Below are positions 23,217 through 35,378 of a stretch of 64,000 nt of DNA, piece after piece. The DNA is from Astrocystis sublimbata (taxonomy: Eukaryota; Ascomycota; Sordariomycetes; Xylariales; Xylariaceae). Under the pieces are notes generated by a model, which saw only the letters and a list, made by a program, of their open reading frames with translations, was not told where the DNA came from and ran no database searches. Each line of letters starts with the position of its first letter. Position 1 is the first letter of the stretch. A program made the position numbers and the translations under genes. The stretch covers positions 1 through 64,000 of the forward strand of contig JAJNNY010000048.1 of NCBI GenBank assembly GCA_022453515.1, in the 5' to 3' direction.

Positions 23217-23584
23217 CAGATCAGCAGTTAGTCGACGGCCGTCTTGATCTTGGTACGAATGAATCAATAGATATACCCAGTTTTCAATTCTGCTCTTGTT
23301 GTGGTACGATCAAGGGCTTGCTCTTGTGGTTTGGAGTGGCGCTTCTTGTGGCAATTAGGGTTTTTGACGCGCGTCTAGGAGATTTCCTGGCGCGGTTGTG
23401 GTACTTACTTGTCCCAGGTCTCACTGCCAGAAATTTGGTGATTGTTCTTGTTGCACGAGGGGAAAAAAGTCAAAGAGGTCCCCAAGGTGGGTGCCTTAGG
23501 TAGGTAGTATATGAATTCCATGCTACACCCCAGGGGCTGTTCTACATTATCTGATTACGACACTGCTCTATCTTAGCCAGACTA

Positions 23585-23612
23585 TTAGGGTTCAGGTTAG
23601 AGTTAGGGTTGG
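23585..23612 (+). repeat. degenerate TTAGGG interstitial repeat
   Basis: Reads TTAGGGTTCAGGTTAGAGTT followed by AGGGTTGG: about four and a half hexamers, two exact TTAGGG and the rest one or two bases off. Same orientation as the tract at 23173. Confidence 0.5.
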
Positions 23613-23794
23613 TCTTTCTCACTCTTGTATTTTGCCTCGTCCGTAGACACGAGTTGGGAGATCATCAAGATCCAAACTTGTCACGGAGTAAAACTGCAGT
23701 ATTATTACTATGCGACGACACTTTCGAAAAAAGAAAAACGTTATAAAGCCGAGCACTCGACCGTCTGCAGTGGCTTGCAATAACTACAGAACCA

Positions 23795-23940
23795 TGCAAG
23801 GTTGGTCACTGTTGTGGGATATTAGCATCAATTTGCTTATGTGTCCTCACCTCAACTTGGGAGCAATGGAAGATAGCTAGAACAGATAGCTAAGCCTGTT
23901 ATTTTACCTGGTGCGAGTTTGAGAGATGACCAACCTTGCA
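23795..23940. repeat. short inverted-repeat element (MITE-like candidate)
   Basis: A perfect 14-bp inverted repeat, TGCAAGGTTGGTCA at 23795-23808 and TGACCAACCTTGCA at 23927-23940, encloses 118 bp of non-coding DNA. No clear target duplication. Could be a miniature transposable element or a chance hairpin. Confidence 0.35.
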
Positions 23941-25805
23941 GTAAATTCATACTCTGGGCGCAGCAACAGTTGGGAGGAGATTCGTATATTTAACGAGTTG
24001 GTGATTTTTCCGAAGGTTCCAGCAACTTACTTACCAGCAGCGTAAAGCATATTGGCGGAGTGCCCCACTGCTTCGGATTACGCGGTGCCTGAGCCTGTTT
24101 CTGTCTCCTGAATTTGAGTTTAAAAAAGGCATGTTTTTTTTACTCAGTCGATGACAAAGCTGAATGGGAGGCAACATCACTTGAATGCGTCTTATAAGTC
24201 CCTCGAAACTCGACAATGTCACTCCATGGAAATGCTCGATATCTATGGTTGATTAAGTTCCAATCTCGAATAGGATTCCTCCATTCCTTTTTTTTTTCCC
24301 TCAGATTCTGAATACACCTAAAGGTTTGTCCTGCAGATGCCAACCCCCCCCCTTTTCCCTCCTTACCACCGTGTGTTTAAGCATGACGTGTGCAATGACA
24401 CTTTTGGTGATCCATGCGCACTACGAGGACCGAAAGGTCAAGTTGTGAATGCCACTTGTATGCATACATGCTGCAGGCTCGTTCCACTACCTATAGGTAG
24501 GTATGTGTGCCAGCCCTGAGGTCTACGAATTTTAATCTTTTAGACGAACTGTTCGGTATGTGCTCTATTCTCGGCAAGTGTGACCTTCAGATGTACTTGA
24601 AGAAGGAGGACCCCGAGGGACATCAGCTGGACAACGCTCTGTTCCTAAGCCCATCCGCTCGCTATCGTTATCTGCTCATCACATGATCGCTTGGTTTGCT
24701 GCCTGTTGGGTCTCGACAGGATCACCATGCGGCTGGCATGCAGAATCCAAATAAGAAACTCGTAGCTGCGAGACCTGTATATAGTGCAAGGATGACATTG
24801 TGTTTACTAGGTAATAATTAATCTGGTTATGTAGAAACGGTTCAGAATCAGCACATAGGTTGTATGTTGGGCTATACATTAGTTATGAACTTATTACCTA
24901 CCTAGGTAGGTAGATAAGAGGCTAACCAGAATGCTAATCTAAAGCTTGTAACCAGTTCATCTGTTTCATCATGGCTAGGTGACGGCTCAAGAAGTACCCC
25001 CTAAGGTTGCCTCGTAACTAATACAGAGACCTAAGTATTCTGCATCGCGCATGCCTGGGTCACCTGCAGTTTGACGTACTTTCTGCTTCTGGTTCCTAAA
25101 TTAGGTCCTACCCAGCAAAAAATATCCTTGCTCTTGCATTGAAACATGAAAGTTAAATTAGACAGGTTGCTGACGTCTGTTTCCTATATCAACTCATCAA
25201 CCCCCGCTTCTTCGAGTCCGTCTCGTCCTTATTCACATCCTCATTCCCACAACCCTCTCCTCCTGCCCTGTAACAACATCGATTCAACAACCAGCCCTGT
25301 TTGCGGCATCGGCGCCAGCACCTCGCCAGCCAGTGGCATTCAGTCAATCCTCTCTACCTGGTTATCGACTCTGTCTCACTATCGGGTCTCCAGCAGACTT
25401 CAGATTTCTGCATTTTTGCACTGTTCCATATCGACCTCCGTTGGCGCGCGCAAGGTGAGTGCCTGTCCCGTGCTGCTACCGCGTTGGTTCCTCCCTTATT
25501 AACACCTTGCAGCGCAGCTTCGATTGGCTTGCATTCTATCTCACTTGAAACCCTTGCCGCCTACTTGCAAGGTCATTTCACCCAGCCCCGGTGTTTGTGT
25601 CACCACCAACACCACCAACAACACCACTACCATCCCCGGCCTCGAGTCAGCCTGACTTACACGCCGCGGCCTTGACCTTGGCCTTGGCCGCCTTCTCTGC
25701 CGCGTCCCTTTCTTTCTTGCCTTTGACGTGACGCTCACATTCGTCTACTCGTGAGCTATCACGCGTGAAATCACCAAGCGTCATCTACAGTCCAGTACCA
25801 ATAAC

Positions 25806-28739
25806 ATGGACATCAACATGGACGACGCTCACGCTGGCAACGCCGACCACGCAAGGGATGCGGCACGGCCCGCTTTGCCCAGCGATTCTTCACTGAATCC
25901 CCCGCAGTCGCTGCCTGTGCCTTATGCTGAGGATATGAGTGCCTGGGCTCTCATGTCCACACCACCTCATCACGCAGTATCAGGATCCAGCCCTGACAAC
26001 AAGCGTCCATATGAGACCGATTCATCCCCCTCCGACGACCAAAGTGTCAAGAAGCCTCGTAGATTACCTCCTGTCGGCCCCGACCTTCATCTGAAGTCGA
26101 AGGCGCCAGATAGCCAAGGCGAGAACGAGGACCACGTCGATCCCGCTCCAGCAGCTGCGGCCAGCGTGTCCCCTACTCGTGCATCGAGCTCCCAGAATTC
26201 CTCTGCCAGTAAAGACTCAGCTGTTGACACGGCCTCCATCCAAACCGATAAAACTTCCATCGACTCCTCGGGCGACAAGGTTGTAAAGTCTATCAACGAC
26301 TTGTTGCGCATTACTATACGGGAGATATTGACCGACAACATTGCTTACGATCCCTCCCGAGCTCTAGTCGATGGGCTCAAAGCCTTCTACGAGGCAACTA
26401 CAAACTGCGCCTTGCCCGACATTTCTGATCTATTGAAACTTCTCGAAGCCAAGTGCAGTTTCCTCAAGGATGTCGAGTCGGACCAGGCAGACCCTCAACC
26501 GAAGCCCTCGCCCAACCCTCCAACCTCCGACCTCACCCCTCTCGACTACGAAAAGTTCGCCCTGGCGTTCTTATCGTGTAACCGCGAGGCTCTCACGCAG
26601 ACTGCAATGGCCACAGCAAAGGCCTACGTCAATGCCAGTGTCGCGACTGAGCCCGAAATCAACGCGGCCTACGAATGGAAACGGGAATTAGAGTCGATCC
26701 GCCGACCGCGCCCCATCGTTGATGGCGCCTACACCGTCGTCCGCGTCCCCCTTCGAGATGCTCCTCGACAGGCACCTGCGAGTCAAAAGATCATTGGTCC
26801 CGAAACGCAGTGCCAGACGAACGGGCATGTAGTCTCAGATCAGCCATTGTCTAGTCTCAGACCCGTTGACACTGATCCCGCCTCACCCTCCCCACCCTCC
26901 CGACAGGCGACAAAAACAAGTCGGGCTCCTACACAACAGAACCCAGCAACTGGCAGTTCGGTTGCCAATCGAGGCAAAGAGCACAGTGATGCTATCTGCC
27001 TCGATGATACATCTGACGACGAAGGAGAAGCCATACGCCGCTGTGCCTCCAGCGCCGTCGGTGGCGGAAGCGGTTCTCTTAGCATGCCCGGAACTCACAA
27101 CTCCGCTGACGCTGGAGTACACTATAACGAGCCTTTTCCAGTCGACACGGCAATGGACGGTAGCAGTGAGACCAATCAATTCACTCCACATCATCCATAT
27201 CAGAGCATGGAAACGAGTGTTCCTGAAGGCATGCCAATTAGCCATGGTCACCCTGCAGATGCAAATTCTATGTACACCGCCCAGAGAACCTGTCCTCGTT
27301 CGCTAGTACAACAGCGTGCAAATCCGGTCAGGGAGGAACGGTGCTACCCAATCGAACATCAGTGGAGCCAACCTCGGTTTCATGGCGAGGGACATGCCAG
27401 CCCAGGACTCTGTCTTCAAAGCGGTACTCCAGGCGTCGCTAACCACTTGAACTCGGGCTGCCCGATCAATCAACGATATATCAGGGACACACCAGAAAGT
27501 CCTAAATTCTACGGTCTTGACGGAACACAGGCCAATGAAGTCGAGCAACTGCTTAGATACCAAAACCGCCTAGATGCCGTCGGCGCCATTCCCGGTCCTG
27601 ATGTCGGACTACGCCTCAAGCTTGACGACTATATCAAAGACACTGGTAGTAACAGTGCTCAGTGCGGTCTAGAGAACAAGATTGCAGGTATATATTTCGA
27701 CACGTATTACTCGGGCGAGACGCTCGATGACGAGACGGCAATTCAGCAGAACTGGACTCGGGGTAAGACCTCGCTGTATAAGGGATTCCCTCTCGTCGAG
27801 GACGTCGGCTTCGTGGCCGCAGGTAACCACGAGCAGCCCAGTGGCGACTGCTACTGGCGAGCTCTGGCATACAGTCTGTACGGAACGCCTGATCGCTGGA
27901 ACCAGGTCAAGGCCGACCATCAAGTATTCCTAAGCCATGTCCTGCACGACCAGAGCCATCACCGCCACAAGCTCTATTCAATTCTGAACGCGAAATGGTT
28001 CAACAGTTCCGGCCCGATGCTCGACGGTCGCCCGAAAGCGTTTCAAGCCAATATGTGGCAGTTGCTGCATATGCCACATTCTTGGACGCCCGGTATCATG
28101 CAGCAGGTCACGGCGGATCTGTACAACCTGCACCTGATAACCTTCGAATACAGCCAGCGCACAAATCTTTGCTCGAACGTCAGCGTCCGCGGCGCCTACA
28201 ACAGCCGCCATATCTTTATGCTTTACATCAACGCCAACCACTTCCAGCCGCTGACGCCCAACGAACACTTCGGCTGGGAGTTCAAATACCCGCGAGTGAG
28301 CGTCGCTAAGACCGCGCGCTTCTCAAATGCCCCGAAGGTGACGGCGTCTGCTGCGAAGGATGGGCTCCGACATCCGTGGCGCAACGAATATACCAAGGAG
28401 GTCCCGCCCCCCGTGTCCAAGATGCATGGCTGCGACTTTTTCAGGCTAAAGGACCACATGGCTATCCATAAGGGCCCGGTGATGCCGACGCCGCCGACGC
28501 CGCCGCAGCAGCAGCCGCACCACCAGCAGTACCAGCAAGGACATCCGCAAGGACACCCGCAGCTGTGGCAGCAACAGCAACAGCACGCACACCAACACCA
28601 AGTGCATCAACACCAAGTACATCAACACCAGGGACACCGACCCCCGCATCAACAGCAGTGGCAGCTACAGCAGCAGCACCAGCTACAACAACAGCAACAA
28701 CAACATCGCAACCCCTACGAGCCGCAGTTTTCTCGATGA
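25806..28739 (+). CDS. OTU-like cysteine protease domain protein
   Basis: Single exon, 977 aa. Residues 1-610 are mostly disordered and Pro/Ser-rich, with a nuclear-signal-like KKPRRLPP (about 80-87). The OTU-like domain spans roughly 640-840: nucleophile block EQPSGDCYWRALAYSLYG (Cys682), a middle region MWQLLHMPHSWTPGIMQQ, and the His block RHIFMLYINANHFQPL (His812). The usual Asp three residues before Cys is Ser here; an Asp sits directly before Cys. The tail (about 890-977) is His/Gln-rich, with repeated HQHQV and a poly-Gln end. OTU proteins usually remove ubiquitin; activity and substrates here are inferred. ATG 25806 is followed by MDINMDD. Confidence 0.72.
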   Translation: MDINMDDAHAGNADHARDAARPALPSDSSLNPPQSLPVPYAEDMSAWALMSTPPHHAVSGSSPDNKRPYETDSSPSDDQSVKKPRRLPPVGPDLHLKSKAPDSQGENEDHVDPAPAAAASVSPTRASSSQNSSASKDSAVDTASIQTDKTSIDSSGDKVVKSINDLLRITIREILTDNIAYDPSRALVDGLKAFYEATTNCALPDISDLLKLLEAKCSFLKDVESDQADPQPKPSPNPPTSDLTPLDYEKFALAFLSCNREALTQTAMATAKAYVNASVATEPEINAAYEWKRELESIRRPRPIVDGAYTVVRVPLRDAPRQAPASQKIIGPETQCQTNGHVVSDQPLSSLRPVDTDPASPSPPSRQATKTSRAPTQQNPATGSSVANRGKEHSDAICLDDTSDDEGEAIRRCASSAVGGGSGSLSMPGTHNSADAGVHYNEPFPVDTAMDGSSETNQFTPHHPYQSMETSVPEGMPISHGHPADANSMYTAQRTCPRSLVQQRANPVREERCYPIEHQWSQPRFHGEGHASPGLCLQSGTPGVANHLNSGCPINQRYIRDTPESPKFYGLDGTQANEVEQLLRYQNRLDAVGAIPGPDVGLRLKLDDYIKDTGSNSAQCGLENKIAGIYFDTYYSGETLDDETAIQQNWTRGKTSLYKGFPLVEDVGFVAAGNHEQPSGDCYWRALAYSLYGTPDRWNQVKADHQVFLSHVLHDQSHHRHKLYSILNAKWFNSSGPMLDGRPKAFQANMWQLLHMPHSWTPGIMQQVTADLYNLHLITFEYSQRTNLCSNVSVRGAYNSRHIFMLYINANHFQPLTPNEHFGWEFKYPRVSVAKTARFSNAPKVTASAAKDGLRHPWRNEYTKEVPPPVSKMHGCDFFRLKDHMAIHKGPVMPTPPTPPQQQPHHQQYQQGHPQGHPQLWQQQQQHAHQHQVHQHQVHQHQGHRPPHQQQWQLQQQHQLQQQQQQHRNPYEPQFSR

Positions 28740-30292
28740 GCGATCCCGATCGGGGGTAGCTTATACCAGCACATCACATCACAATGCAATGTTGTCTGGA
28801 TATCAAAATTTTGTTCTACTATATTCCTTTTTTTCACATACGACACGACACACGTGAGAAGCATTGGGCGGTTTCCCTCTCTCTCCTTTTCGGAGTTTTT
28901 TTTGCAGAAGGCATTTGGGCGAAGGAGTGAGATTTGGGAGGTTTGGTTTGGTTTGGTCTTTTGTATGAATGATACCGATGTAGGATACGGGGATGGATTG
29001 ATGGATTGATGGATTGATGGAGGAAGAAAGAAAGAAAGACCATCCATGGCAGCAGCACAGCATTGTCGCTCGCTGTCTGGGAGGGAGAGTCCAGGTCTGG
29101 TTTAAACCTGCAGGACATTTTTTGAGCTTTGCTTTTCCCCCCCATTGGCCCTTTCGACTTGGCTTTGGAATCCTGATTCCTCTGGGAAACAGATTTGATG
29201 TGGCGTTTGCAAAAAACGACAAAGAGTTGCATTCAACTGCATGCATGTATGCGCGACTACTGTACTGGTATATAGAGCCGGAAGAGAGAGCTTTGGAGCT
29301 CTGGCTCATTTCATGGGTGGAGGTCTCATCTGGTGGTGATGAGGGACTTGGCGCGCGCAATCTTGCGATGCCTCCTCCATGTACCTATATTTGGACGATG
29401 ATTTGGTGACGGTCCTCTTGGACGGGAGGGATGAGATCAACGGGATTCATGACATCAAGAGGAGGTCTACTCAAGTCCATAGCCACTTATTAGTAGTTAC
29501 GGATTTGATGAAATCGTGGCGATACTCAATTCACATTTGAACTCATGGTGTGGTCGCGTAACAAAACAATCCAGTCTTCAGTGAAAATTTGATTGCAAGT
29601 GTGATGAATATTTAGATTCGTTCTTCATTCTACTGTGATTGAAAGTTATGTCCGAAAATTTCTCTTGCCTAACATCCATCCATCCCGAAAGATGTCGATC
29701 CCATCCCACAATAAATTGAGAGTGAGACCTGGGTGTCTGGCCTTCTATAATCGTGGTTCAGAAAAGTCCCGAAAGACGTTTCCTAGGTCTGCTCTTCCAA
29801 CGTTCCGTTCAGGGCTGATCCTAGAGGGATGCCAGCCCTGGCTGTCCGAGGACAGCACCGATGGGTGTGTGTGTAGTGGGGAGATGTGGGAAAGCTACAA
29901 TTTTTTGGTTCATGTCACGGGTGCGCCTGCATCCGAACAGTAAATAAACAAACCTTGACAATCTCGACAAGTGATATGTGAGCGTTACATAACTCTCTGT
30001 CTGTCTGATTGTCTCTAGTCTTGGGATCCCCCGCAACCTAGCGAGCAAGCAAGCAAAGCAAAAAATATTGCCAGCAGTCAAGTCCAAGCCCTTGCGCCGG
30101 ATCAGCCTCCAAAACGCCATGCTAGTGGTGAGTCCCAAATCCGAAGCCCGCATGAGAAACCTGTTTTCCTCTTCATGTCTCATAATGTACAATATTACCT
30201 GTAGGTAAGCAAGAGCAGCTTGGTTCGCCTGATTATAGTATAGTTATTTCCGTCGAGGGGAAAATAACACTTCCTTCCGGAAAAAGGCGGCT
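28740..30292. other. intergenic, 1.55 kb convergent
   Basis: Convergent 3' flanks of the OTU and PRS genes. It contains a GGATTGAT tandem repeat (about 3.5 copies, 28991-29020) followed by a GAAA run. No gene recognised. Confidence 0.45.
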
Positions 30293-32098
30293 CTAATCCA
30301 ACATGTGTTGGAACAAGGGCGAGATGGACTCGCCATAGTGATTGCGCCGGATTGCTTCGGCAAGCAAGTAGGACAGGTCTAGGATCACCAACTTACTTGC
30401 GTTCTTGGCGCGTCGGTCTGGGATGGGGAAGCTGTTGGTCACAATGATCTGGTCAATGCAGTCGCAGGCTTGCAGCTGCTCGAGGCAGTCGGCTCCGAAG
30501 ACACCATGCGTAGCCATGCAATAGACCTTCTTCGCCTTGCCGCGCTTGACGACGGTCTCTGCAGCAGCGATCCAGGAGCCAGCCTTGTCGATCATGTCAT
30601 CGACGATCAGGACGGGGCGGTTCTTAACATTGCCGACCAGCGTGATCATGTGCTCGACCTTAGGATCCTGGAATTTCTCCTCTTCCTCGTCGGACGAGTC
30701 ACCTGCTTCACCTGAGCCACCTAATGCATGCGGCTCCGGATTGAAGAAAGACGAGGCACGTGACATGGCCATCGGGTCTTCCTCTGGCTCCCCTCCATGG
30801 TAGGATTGATTGCCATCAGTGTCTGAGTGGGGCGGCGAGACGAAGTCATCGGGAACCACATGGCCCTGGAAAAGCCGTCCATGAGTCACTTCTTGGGCGC
30901 GCTGGTCGTTGTACTCCTGTGTCTCTGCATCAACGACCTCCTGGTCCTCACCTACGTCCTCCTCGCCACTAACTTCTTCGATAGGAGAGGCCTGGGAGGC
31001 GCGAGACGAGTTGTGCAAAGCACGGAAGTATGGAGATTGAGGTGGTATGTTGTTGGTGCGCAGAGGCGGAGGGTTGGATCGCCGGGGAGAGCCCTGGGAT
31101 TCTGCCAACGAATGGGTCGAGCTCGCAGCTCCATTCCCGCCATCTGCCTTGGTCGCCATGTCGCGCTCGTCTGTGTCGTTGGGCACCTTAACCCGGCGAA
31201 CACCGTTGACGAATGTGGCACCGCTGTCCCACTGATCAAGCTCGCGCATGATCATGCTGGCTGTCATGTTGGTGGCGCGCTTCCGGTCGGTGGTGACGAG
31301 GCCGAAGTTGAGCTTCAGGGCATCGGCAAGCGAAGTCACGCGCTTGGTTCCTCCAGCGTTCTTCGACACAACGACGGCCTCCTTCCAATCGGGAATATTG
31401 AGGCGTACCCAGCGGGCAATCAAAGGCTCGGCGTGCAGATTGTCGACCGGACACTGGAAGAATCCCTGCATCTGCGAAGCGTGCAGGTCGACAGTCACGA
31501 CGTGTTTGACACCCGCAACGTGGAGTAGGTTGGCCAGCATACGCGCAGTGATAGCACCGCGATGTGACTTCTTCTTGGACTGGCGGCTGTAGGGGAAGTA
31601 CGGCAGGACAGCTGGAGCGGAGGAGGTAGAGTGTTAGCAAGACCAACAGCAGACGCGAACAGCGAGGTCGGCTCACCAGTGATCTTGTTTGCCGAACCTC
31701 CTTTGCAGGCCGAGATCATAATCAGCAGCTCCATGATAGTGTCGTTGATAGTAGGACTGCCGGACTGGACGATGAAAACATCCTTGTCACGCACACTAGT
31801 CAAGATGCGAACACTGGTTTCTCCCTTGGTAAGAGGTCAGCCAGTCTGGCATGGCTGGTCAGGCGAGAGAGAAAGAAGGGCAGACGACTCGGGCAGGGGA
31901 CAACGAATAGAGATAGATAACAGAAGCAGCGCAGCCAATTTCAATTCGCAAGAAGCAGGCAGAGGCAGAGGCAGGTTGTCAACGCACATTGGAGAATTGA
32001 GACAGGTCTGCCTCAGCTGGGGTCATGCCCAGATTACCACATATCTTGCCCGTCAAGCTGGGACACGAGGTGCCCGAGAACACCAGCGTACCTCTCAT
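30293..32098 (-). CDS. ribose-phosphate pyrophosphokinase subunit (PRPP synthetase) with long non-homologous insert
   Basis: Three exons: 32098-31988, 31824-31677, 31611-30293; 525 aa. It begins [23 protein letters not shown] blocks are [55 protein letters not shown], and the PRPP-binding segment [16 protein letters not shown]. From about residue 205 to 335 the fold is interrupted by an acidic, Ser/Pro-rich insert of ~130 aa, like the non-homologous regions in yeast Prs1/Prs5. Makes PRPP from ribose-5-phosphate and ATP for purine, pyrimidine, His and Trp synthesis; insert-bearing subunits act in hetero-oligomers and in yeast link to cell-wall integrity signalling. Divergent from the Asteroid gene by 770 bp. 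Confidence 0.9.
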
Positions 32099-32868
32099 CT
32101 TGGGCGATGGGGAGGGAGGGAGGAGTGTGAGACGTGCTTGACCGACTGGCGAGAAGAAGAGAGAAGAAAAATTGACGACGAGAATGGAGGGGAGAAATTT
32201 ATGGAGTGAGGTGAGTGACAAACGACTGGGAGATGACAGCCTAGGGCGAGAGTGGTTAGGGTAGCACAGAGCGCGCGGCATGGGTACACTGTACAGTTGC
32301 TCCGTACGAGCTGTGGACTCGCACTGTAGATTACACACCAGCTGGCAGACCATGCAAGGCCCCTCTTTCCGCCTCACCACCCAGCTCTCAGCAGCCGGCC
32401 GAAGCCGGCAGGTATCACAGCAACCCACAGTAGTAAAGTACCTACTGAGAAAGCTTTGATTGACAGGGGACCTGCCTCATCCATTGCCTCATGCCTCCAT
32501 CCAGTCTTTGTGTCTTTGTGAGTTAGCGTAGGTATATTAGTGGTGTATATAGTAAAGTCCAACTGTAGATGAATGAGACTTGATGAGCATCTAGGTAACT
32601 CACCTAACCTTGGATACTGATCAAAGTCATTTGGGACCGGTTTGGTGACCGTAGTTGGAGAGGTAGTAACCCACTATCAAAGATCCAAGATTTTACAGCT
32701 TTGTTTCTCATCAAAATCCATTCGTTTCTCATCATAAGCTCTTTTCTCTCCCTCCTTTCCCTACCTACCTACCTAAGGTATATACCAAGAACCAATGGCA
32801 ACCTAGAGACTCATTCCCTCGCACACTGCGCCCTCCATATCCTCCACTGGTCTTCTTGCTTGGACACC
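32099..32868. promoter_or_regulatory. bidirectional upstream region PRS / Asteroid
   Basis: 770 bp between divergent starts. It has a CTACCTACCTACCTAAGGTAT run at 32761-32781, close to the Asteroid side. No TATA element assigned. Confidence 0.35.
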
Positions 32869-35001
32869 ATGGGCGTTCGGGGGCTCAGTTTCGCCGTCCA
32901 GCCCTACGCTAAATTCAGTCCCCTGAGCGGCCGTACTATAGTCATTGACGGACCTGGTCTTGTCTTTTCTATACTCGAAGGATGCATGCTGCAAAGACCA
33001 CAGACCGACAGCTTCATCTGCAATCCATCTTATGCCACCGTGGGTCGTCTGGTCGTGGGCTGGCTCGACGAGCTACGAAAACACAATGTGGTCGTGTAAG
33101 CTGGAAAGAAAATACCAATCTCGACTTACAGATAAGAACAGGTTCTTGCTAACTATCCATAGACGAAAGATATATTTCGATGGATACCTGCCCCCGAACA
33201 AGTGGGAGATTCGGCGGCAGAGACTCCAAAGGCAGTCCAAGAAGATGAAAGACCTGCTCTACGCGTTCCCGCACGGCTCGTCCAAGATCCAAGGGGATTC
33301 CTTCAACAGCATCAAGGTCGAAATATCTCTCTGCAATGGCATCGGGAACTCATGGTATTCGAACAGGGTCCCTAAACCGCCCTTCCTGGTCCCAGCCGTC
33401 CTCGAAATCCTCAGGAAATGCAAGACCTGGGGGCCCCTCGTCGAAGTCGTCTCCGGCGAGGCCGACGTGTTCTGCGGGGACGACATCAAGCGCAACGGCG
33501 GCATCGTGCTGACGGGCGACTCGGACTTGCTCATCGCTGATCTCGGCCCCGACGGCGTCGTGTCTCTCTTCTCCGATGTCGCCACGAAAGACCCAGAAGA
33601 CGAGGCGCAGGGGATCATCGCCGGCATGCACTCGATGGATCATATAAACAGTGCTCTGAGACTGGGTGCCACCGGCTTACAGCGTGTCGCCTACGAGGTC
33701 CAAACGTCCCTGACTAATTTCGCGGACGCTGTTAATAAAGTGAGAAATATGAGCCCACAAGAAATAACAAACACTCCCGGTTTTCGTGAATTTCTGGAGG
33801 AACATGCCAAGAAAGACTACTTGCCGAGCGACCACCCAGCTCAAGGGTTACTGTCCAGCCTCGATCCACGGATATCCGAGTTCATTATACAGACTATATT
33901 AAATCCAGGTTCTACAAATGATCCCCCTTTGGAAGATGAAATCCGCGGCCCTGAGACTCTGGCAATGTTTTTGCCTATCATGATTGAGGTTCGCTCGCCA
34001 CCCCCCCCCCCCCCCCCCCCCTCCCAACTATCCTCATCACTTATAATAAACCCTCTCATTTTCTCCTGACAAAATGATCATTTCACTAACCACCCCCCTG
34101 CATCTAGAAGCCCGATAGGAAAAGCGTCTGGAATATGAGCACACCAGTCCGCCAAATCGCCTACGGCGCCCTGCAAACCCTCACCTCCCACCCCTCCCCA
34201 ATCGTAATCGAGTACCGCGCCCTCGAAAAAGGGAACACGAAAACAGGCCTGAGAATCGACGTGGCCGAGCCCGCCACCACACTGGAGCAATGCTCGCTGC
34301 TCGCCGCGACACTAGCCTATCTCTCCCAGCGCATCCGCGACAGCGCCAACGACAGCGACATTGCAGATGGCGAAACGCAATGGCTCGCCTTCGCGTTATA
34401 CCAGGATGTCATGTGGAACCAAGGATGCAAAGGACCACCCCTGTTCGCGCAGGTCCTCTCCGAACTGGACATCAAAGCCACCCAAGCTCTTGAGAAAATG
34501 CAGGACGAGACAGAGACAGAGACGGCAAATAGTAGTAGTAATAGTAACATGGACCAGCCCCCCTGGGAGGTGATCGACGAGCACTCGTGGGGCATAATCC
34601 ACCTCACGGCCTCGGTGCAGGCCTCGCTGTACTCGCTGCGCATGACCAAGCAGATCCTCGACGTCGTCGCCGGGCTGCCCACCGTAACCAAAACCCCATT
34701 CCCCCCTGCCATGCAGCAACTGCGCGACTGTCTCGCCTCGCTGCCCGATATCTCCGAATGGCCGACCGTCGAGACCATGCCGAGGAAACTGGCTGCTCTC
34801 AGGAAAGCTGGGGTTCCGGCTGCTGTGGGGAAGATACTTGGGTTTGATGTAGATGAGTTCTTGGATAACATGAAGGAGAAATGGCAGAACAGGAACAGTA
34901 TTAGTAGGATGAAGTTGAAAAGAGAGCGGGATCCCAAGAGGCCGATTTCCGTGAACCCGTTCGCGATACTGAGCCGTGCGAGCGTTTCAGGAGAGGAATA
35001 G
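32869..35001 (+). CDS. Asteroid-type XPG/FEN-like nuclease domain protein
   Basis: Three exons: 32869-33095, 33163-33988, 34108-35001; 648 aa. The N-terminus MGVRGLSFAVQPYAKFSPL and IVIDGPGLVF is the Asteroid variant of the XPG N domain; KIYFDGYLPPNKW gives the next acidic residue. The XPG-I-like block SGEADVFCGDDIKRNGG and IVLTGDSDLLIADL keeps the E-x-D and D-x-D metal ligands, so nuclease activity is plausible. The C-terminal half is less conserved. Intron 1 has GTAAGC/ATAG; intron 2 (119 bp) has the weak donor GTTCGC and a 21-base poly-C tract near its 5' end. Role in fungi unknown; family members act on flapped or branched DNA. Confidence 0.8.
34001..34021 (+). repeat. poly(C)21 tract inside intron 2
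   Basis: An uninterrupted run of 21 C residues beginning 13 bp after the intron donor. Read unspliced, it would encode a poly-Pro run and then a stop. Confidence 0.9.
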
Positions 35002-35378
35002 GAGAGAACGATATAATAAACAATCAAGATACATTGAACTACAATTGTTGGCAATCATTGACTCGTCCATGAAGCATGTTTCTGCATAATTTAGTGATCA
35101 GCGTATCATCTTCTACGTGCTTCAAAATGCAGTACGTAGTTGTATTTGTAGTCATCTAGGTGGCCTTATGGGCATCCAATCGTGCAAAGCTCGCTTGGGT
35201 TCAACTTTCGCTTGTTGGTGTTGATATTGACATTGAGGCACACAGTATTCCCAAATATTCCGAGAAAGACCCTCCACACCAACACACTTTTGTCTCCAGG
35301 CCCGCACACTATTAATACCCGCTAGTAACCTCCCTCCTCCCTCAGACAGAAACAGCCAAGGTTACCCGAAATCGTGCA
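35002..35378. other. convergent spacer
   Basis: 377 bp between the 3' ends of the Asteroid and Cid1-like genes. Nothing recognised beyond probable 3' UTRs. Confidence 0.4.

Larger units (their letters stand above)
22834..25805. other. gene-poor stretch, 3 kb
   Basis: No coding gene recognised. Contents: TAGGTACC/CCTAAG words at 22885-22905 and 23097-23115, TTAGG-rich tracts at 23173-23216 and 23585-23612, an inverted-repeat element at 23795-23940, a TACCTACCTAGGTAGGTAG palindrome at about 24896-24912, and a CT-rich region from 25150 that is probably the 5' leader of the OTU gene. Confidence 0.5.
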
